Shown here: positions 34,801-36,561 of the stretch, in pieces | Layout of the letters: each line of letters opens with the position of its first letter | Position numbering within the stretch: the stretch's first letter is position 1 | Origin: CADEGZ01 sp035443705 | Lineage (GTDB): Bacteria; Pseudomonadota; Gammaproteobacteria; UBA6186; Azoamicaceae | Reading direction: 5' to 3' | Length of the DNA: 36,561 bases | NCBI GenBank assembly: GCA_035443705.1 | Contig: DAORSV010000005.1 | Location: 1-36,561, forward strand | Notes under the pieces: model-generated | Seen by the model: the letters and a program-made list of their open reading frames with translations, nothing else | Database searches by the model: none | Told to the model about the DNA's origin: nothing | Made by a program: the position numbers and the translations under genes

Positions 34801-36561
34801 CGGGTTCAGAACTCGAAAAAGAAAAAGAAAAAGAAAAGGAGAAAGAAAAAGAGAAAGAGAAAGAAAGTGAAATCTGGAATGCTAGAATTAGAGCGGTTGA
34901 TTACAAGCCCTGGAATGATTTGGCGGAAAATTTTCCAGAAAATATAGATTGGACTCTAGGGAAATACAATGGCCAAATAAATATTGCAACTTTAAATTCA
35001 GTGATGTCCTGTAACTTAGGTTTTTCAGAAGATATTTTTGTTTCCGAAAATTATCAAAATAGTTATATCGGCCAAGAAAATTTTACAGATAACTTTATAA
35101 AGCCACTTAATTTGTTTTTGGTTGTTAAGGGTGCAAATGGAAAACTAAAAATTTTACTCATAACGCAAGAGGAGTACAAGCAATTTTCAGATTTCTTGTC
35201 TGTTAGTAGCAATCAGGAAAAGCTTGAAAGAAATGGCACTCAGATGTGGATTGTTTCTCCTCACGATACTTTGGTGTGTGGAACAAGTGATCACATAGAT
35301 GAAAAAAACGAGAAGGAAAATACAAGCTATCGTGATTTATTATCTCAGATACAATATTTTAATGCAGATATAGACATGTTGAGTAGAAGTAAGCAATTTG
35401 ATTGGCTTTTACATGAAGGTGCAATTGAAAAAATGGATTTTTTAGAAAATGAATTGTTGAGAAATTATCCAGAAAAAAGAAAATATTTAGCGAGCTTTAA
35501 GCAGGAAATAAATCAGAATTTGGACAGGCTATTAAAAGAAGTCAATCAAACCATCAATATTACTGCCGTGTTTGCAGGTGTGAGAAGTGCTGATACCCAC
35601 GCCGTCAATAAATATTTGGCAGACGTTGCTGCCATCGAAAATGATAATCTCAGAAAATTAGTTGTGAATTTGGCAACAATTAAGGAAGGAGGTAAAAATT
35701 TAACCTTGTTAGGGTTTGCGATTAAACTGGGTAGATTACCGACGGTAGAAAAATTAATAGAGTCACACTATGTGACAAAAACATATAATATTGATAATTC
35801 CCCGCTTCTATTAGCACTTAAATATAAGCAAGATGAGATTTTAAATCGATTGGTAACCGAGCCTGATATGTATCCGCCTTCGGGGCATAAGCAAATATGG
35901 TTTAAATTATTTGCTAAGGTTTTAAAGTCAGCTTTAAAAAGTGGCGATAGTAAAATGCAGGACAGCTTTTTGTTGAAAATGAAAGAGATGTGCGATCCAA
36001 AAATTATTAATCAGCTGGTTTCTAAAAAAATAGAACAATTAGTGTCTTCTGAAAGTTCGGATTTGAAAATCTTAAAAACATTAGAATATTTAGGCAGATT
36101 GAGCAATAATTCTTTTTCAGATGTTTATAAAAAATATTTGTTAGGTATGCTTAATACGGCATCTCCTGACAAGGTCATGCAAACATTAGATTTGCTGTAT
36201 AAAGAATTTCCAAATAAAGAAATGAGCGAACATTTGAAAAAAATAGGTTCTGAAATTAATAAGCCTGATGTTTTTTTGAGAGTGTTTGCAGATGAACGTT
36301 TTGTACCACAAAATAATGATGTAGAATCTTGGGCTGATATTTTAAGTTATCACGCAAAGCCAGGTTCCTATCTTTACGTATTGAATAAAAAAGATGTGCC
36401 TACCAATTTACAATCTTTAATTGCTATGGGTAAATTCCCTGTGGTTGTTGAAAATGAAGGGAAACCAACAGAATTTATTATTCTTAAGGACGGAACTTTA
36501 AAAGAAGAGAGCACTTATAACATAAACACAGAATCGAAAATGTATAAATTATTGCAAAATC
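25893..36561 (+). CDS. Giant protein with DUF3638/DUF3645-like helicase core, 3' end outside window
   Basis: One frame runs from the ATG at 25893 to the window edge, 3556 codons without a stop. No signal peptide is seen. From N to C: about 240-400, a conserved-looking region with GGWAGSG (243-249), GHAM (H255), YNTGAG (274-279) and QLSGTC (386-391). Residues about 1291-1325 contain 'LPNIYNDWRFRALFG', which resembles the 'G.LP.....P.YRRLFG' segment that I recall from eukaryotic DUF3638 giants. A TPR-like stretch lies at about 1624-1665 and a Glu/Lys coiled coil at about 1871-1935. The helicase-like core spans 2130-2810, an (EK)8E tract 2975-2991, and an ankyrin-like pair 3268-3326. Bacterial members of this giant family are known to me from amoeba-associated lineages such as Chlamydiae and Legionellales. 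Function is unknown; a secreted effector is plausible but not shown. Base use is more A-rich than in the neighbouring genes. Confidence 0.9.
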   Translation, partial: MSTPKPLLPQDPKQVELDPRLFAHIHQDHRLLGSHLQGSTFNVTARYVLEVLEHFSNDDANSAITAMLMNRTENKATLEKVTAQFQTLMDIESEVDVAQKVVQGTCVLYWVNEDKFFSKFDKDKAWLEPTPLVLLDSQNKPTKLWINDKGEQRIVELKDYPDALLNFIGKNKDKKGSQYDQYNNSALWTGHPILQWLGTSWDAPLLHAPHVKSLKEFQEKCIASTAKSIFEKFEAQGNILMPGGWAGSGAGASGHAMIYQFIKNTDGSCNFIVYNTGAGIAYHQAVSKVKDKHVPLMAYNIPVGTQPEQIKNFITHLLTPRIAPFLENMYKENGDDPTWEAKKIYNATRVYKEIIQDNIPPNSVKIENPISAVNPKETSEIVTQGQLSGTCAMRVLMPLLKVNMGGENFREFHYAFDLKSLQDYFDVQKQKDDLAKPNNFYNPMVRRQLLQAIRRSVIKTGKLSRRCKKGKDGETVISKEKAEEILSLLRGMENELRTLPKTMQESKVLEKAVSLDTLSFTENSKTSSRDRTIWLRNDGKIKDIADDDAKYMTDWILADKINMYSSQTEPRIVVIQIKDEFQICYKKRGGKEVNTIMIQNDKENGRLFALLLNQKNYKVKKEDENSGKIYELVFEIVRQNGGMVDHENTNVINDHNIKTGEEEKTVAEYQAPKEKAYKNKPFEYLKDYYEAVSKNDTLGYSEAVLVQIENFFLSFSLNSKAELEAHFKNLSVEQSQEALTYIQLILRIYGKNCGKLNPYPSAAQTITSYTALLIGSCIANRLYDNHSTFENLTAQVLPEKELLEGIGSNSFDPRFDQRLAELHKINSEMRADKKLECEEFDYYDITFLKYRSLEDKGLAALKNQYNSSMDEQRHHLQEALKGKGDITLSEKTKKDYDGFLQLKQIQHECSRIKNAEYNYFNVATTNVKNDECAVRVAWLKYENFSWASESTKFIVENEEFLKKYRFSYNVEISPAEYPLTLDKFYRIKNDYIKKMLLDKKIGGSNAALIGHQQYISAHKSDEHTSRILPFTRQELGCSVAITKDFFESNLDLLDKHDYQMVLLANLFSPASLEKQMSNSRYFAKSLQQFLEEAQRYYSRDENELSAGGIFVFELQYFLLKYLQQHPNLNSPERGEELKPVILWLEEQNAILLKKILLPSTKENKNVERELLVIYFLKISVMEEGVQKIESIKQNLQLLLTGLLKSRVTESDNPILDAELIRAAQKIKTGIQTQFDLLPESEKKEMIKTILKDILVSTNIVPNMDNEKDYDIIFEAYPKVNINYRNKTTGESLAIDVDLSLGKVSTAKGRLQPMLPNIYNDWRFRALFGEARMPAIREDIEGKIFFSFKDDKGKSYRMIYDKDSTLHIQTKPPGEEQWFEWVPKEDVYTVSARYRDDDCHWWRETNVILPKLPKDYCSTVENGYLLKIERDASGLNQRCSNLWDLKGYQYLVDNKENANIYDVFRDFESSENIEVLGVPDKVSPLKVKLPRYNTLEWDVTINNESQLEYSWSKNNDFKLVVDHPQMIEGFPNVLYMKNKKTQETIAIVPKQEFYVEDLNKKDGEYYALKYDDANIVPKTICENHRKEKTLFWQPTSSLKPWKTTNTQKYYQFSVNNNELTAKTAEEYLQLAYIYLAKHDPDHAMWALKKCHKLGALQGTNEEVYLIMKIMKDIPNKNYNAQHYEKAFVKDPETTAVKLYAAWLLAEQKKNSIDQMRKKRSIQKWNKETSNYEYDNYVDNEIKTFYEESFVSDLNELYQDYRKVLGEIPEDMQLDYNQRLFLLLSNIKSPTAAMNNELIMLKLIAAKAQKKQFIKKQHQPHYKQNESDTKRLYEIEAEIEQLNALRKQAGIEENTEMASVFNREMVSGLQEQPFIDMKPVEEEKEQKDVLETEQPKEEKEQKEAQDFLKRQQGRAELEEKTGREKNEKLKTDIEAYKEIYTSEEQKKLLDAISHDVLNEKGEFKDSIVEKMLKDSVDEMLTLANAAISGIDSTLQTKFEVQGKIKSELQFGDLIWLYLQGDQKLFEQKTKITDPQQLKDLNSKIHQYLLDYTKYQHQVRMVKCLFTLKKCKDFECEDTIVKLGNEVGSERAYNPTMHPEMLVFEYLEDKLIRKDQVDVITRLLDKEKTEGVFKNQIIQLIMGFGKSKLLLPIMALKKSDGTNLSIIEIPAALFGPGFSDLSEKTERLFGKKGFPLIFNRDAKCESAILNTLYQGLLTAMRNRDYIATTPETMMSLQLKYLELTNLKNVTSEQHAQITHLENILKLIKERGDALIDECDTALDLKKELNYTLGIPEPVDEYILSNTLKIFKLLDQARIGVDPDSCTLKEVMLREKEILSDEKWDEVTKKLAEVLITSPDGPINFVNFELPLDEKDREEKTEKNKAEFLNYILNESTNVPQFFEKYDSSERNRIDLVKGELSLLKICFKKKPHEFYEFPKSIDYADSKELAIPCLGNNEPNERAKFSTYETIMYTTLLQKQRGLLSENIISKFILDFKAAANQELLDNVHDEGLTFDKTNSAQEFEKLTGLPLNSMIKINLELNHSLNAQEKEQFNVWRKNISEKEESFDYILQKYILSDIKAHKHILRANRINHVSQYRSASAISGTPGSAASYHKRFEFDEENSIGIDGVTIDHLIRKRPTVSFLPSKDPADIIDKSVINNKDFNKIHAFLDVGSIFEGKSNLDIAQLFVNKLNIKKEKQAKLNTETHKIKHVLYFDSENRLCALPLDGGQNIIIDSTEPWAIAAKLGNFDKNGKPENRPEEYFTYYDQIYTTGIDIEQTPDAIAVLSLDAQTRARDCWQGAMRLRKLSGEQKVQFILPEAVAAKKTNGTKGEWQVEDVIALVQSNETNRLAEIHLRAALANMDDVIREYFLDRMFKCSNTDMSKKLALREKYTKIFDLELDESPHGKFGTVESLTDVDKILLKHIEKCMDSFYKVESLVDNIPRLFEELNDIRLKAKKNCLKKYKYGAVESGSELEKEKEKEKEKEKEKEKESEIWNARIRAVDYKPWNDLAENFPENIDWTLGKYNGQINIATLNSVMSCNLGFSEDIFVSENYQNSYIGQENFTDNFIKPLNLFLVVKGANGKLKILLITQEEYKQFSDFLSVSSNQEKLERNGTQMWIVSPHDTLVCGTSDHIDEKNEKENTSYRDLLSQIQYFNADIDMLSRSKQFDWLLHEGAIEKMDFLENELLRNYPEKRKYLASFKQEINQNLDRLLKEVNQTINITAVFAGVRSADTHAVNKYLADVAAIENDNLRKLVVNLATIKEGGKNLTLLGFAIKLGRLPTVEKLIESHYVTKTYNIDNSPLLLALKYKQDEILNRLVTEPDMYPPSGHKQIWFKLFAKVLKSALKSGDSKMQDSFLLKMKEMCDPKIINQLVSKKIEQLVSSESSDLKILKTLEYLGRLSNNSFSDVYKKYLLGMLNTASPDKVMQTLDLLYKEFPNKEMSEHLKKIGSEINKPDVFLRVFADERFVPQNNDVESWADILSYHAKPGSYLYVLNKKDVPTNLQSLIAMGKFPVVVENEGKPTEFIILKDGTLKEESTYNINTESKMYKLLQN
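26619..27065 (+). other. Possible cysteine-protease-like region of the giant protein
   Basis: H255 (in SGHAM), N275 (in VYNTGAG), Q384/Q386 and C391 (in QLSGTC) occur in the His-(Asn/Asp)-Gln-Cys order of clan CE proteases (Ulp1, YopJ). The spacing from His to Cys (136 residues) is longer than in known members, so this is only a suggestion. Confidence 0.3.
32283..34320 (+). other. SF2-like helicase core of the giant protein
   Basis: Motif I 'QLIMGFGKSKLLLP' (G2140-S2144), then 'FNRD' (2195-2198) and 'IATTPETMMSLQLKYLEL' (TTPE 2225-2228), motif II DECD (2273-2276) followed by 'LNYTLG', motif III SGTPG (2602-2606), motif V TGID (2771-2774) and motif VI Q2798-GAM-R2802-L-R2804. The FSRD-, QPE- and DE.D...YTLG-type segments in this order are what I recall of DUF3638, and SGTPG plus the Q..MR.R segment what I recall of DUF3645. 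All motif residues needed for ATP hydrolysis are present. Confidence 0.75.
34815..34865 (+). repeat. (GAA AAA)n in-frame microsatellite coding (EK)8E
   Basis: Seventeen codons alternate Glu and Lys, with a six-base period slightly broken by GAG and AAG. It encodes a charged helical linker between the helicase core and the C-terminal region. Slippage by one unit changes the length by two residues without a frameshift. Confidence 0.85.
35694..35871 (+). other. Ankyrin-like pair in the giant protein
   Basis: Residues about 3268-3326 read 'NLTLLGFAIKLGRLPTVEKL' and then 'NSPLLLALKYKQDEILNRLV', two helix-turn-helix units with the ankyrin spacing (T/S-P/L-L...A...G....V..L). Degenerate, but consistent with a protein-binding module. 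Confidence 0.45.

Noticed and set aside
36318..36560. 'PGSYLYVLN' near the window end as an SH2-like domain
   Set aside because: It resembles the GSFLVR strand, but the phosphotyrosine-binding arginine is missing and the domain is cut by the window edge.
1..36561. CRISPR arrays, tRNA or rRNA genes, insertion sequences
   Set aside because: No regularly spaced repeats, cloverleaf sequences, ribosomal RNA signatures or transposase frames were seen.

Overview
The window is from a low-GC gammaproteobacterium. The gene order lptD-surA-rsmA-apaH beside amgK-murU and djlA, the aa3-type cytochrome oxidase operon with CtaG/SURF1/CtaA/CtaB/SCO, and a giant eukaryote-like protein all fit a host-associated member of the Legionellales (Legionella, Coxiella, Berkiella or Aquicella type). 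That placement is an inference from content and order. A run of exactly 100 N (23935-24034) shows that this is a draft scaffold.

Layout. 1-235: 5' part of a GNAT acetyltransferase. 236-705: gene-poor, with hairpins at its end. 706-3345 (minus): hslR and priA, abutting. 3464-4267: cysQ-type phosphatase. 4268-4824: AT-rich non-coding stretch whose surroundings carry at least five perfect DnaA boxes in one orientation, a candidate oriC or DnaA-binding locus. 4825-6855: unrecognised 676-aa protein. 6873-16054 (minus): the cytochrome oxidase operon coxB-coxA-ctaG-coxC, divergent DUF2909-like gene, surf1, a GT10 fucosyltransferase-like gene wedged in, a small membrane protein, ctaA, ctaB and sco. 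16236-22184: LPS-core-type glycosyltransferase, then apaH, rsmA, surA and lptD on the minus strand. 22302-23934: amgK-murU for peptidoglycan sugar recycling, running into the gap. 24125-24780: Phd/VapB-VapC-like toxin-antitoxin pair with a palindromic operator. 24848-25747: djlA.

25893 to the window edge: one uninterrupted reading frame of at least 3556 codons. Inside it are all the landmarks of an SF2-like helicase that resemble the eukaryotic giant DUF3638/DUF3645 proteins: MGFGKS, TTPE, DECD, SGTPG, TGID and QGAMRLR. Around that core are an N-terminal region with a possible His...Gln-Cys protease signature, TPR-like and ankyrin-like segments, and Glu/Lys-rich linkers. This is the most unusual object in the window. 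It may be a secreted host-directed effector or a giant nucleic-acid-dependent defence or housekeeping machine; the sequence does not decide between these.

Functionally, the central part joins respiration (heme A synthesis, copper delivery and the oxidase subunits in one operon) with envelope biogenesis (LptD, SurA, LPS glycosyltransferase, MurNAc recycling). The accessory items (GT10 gene, TA module, giant gene) sit between conserved housekeeping blocks.
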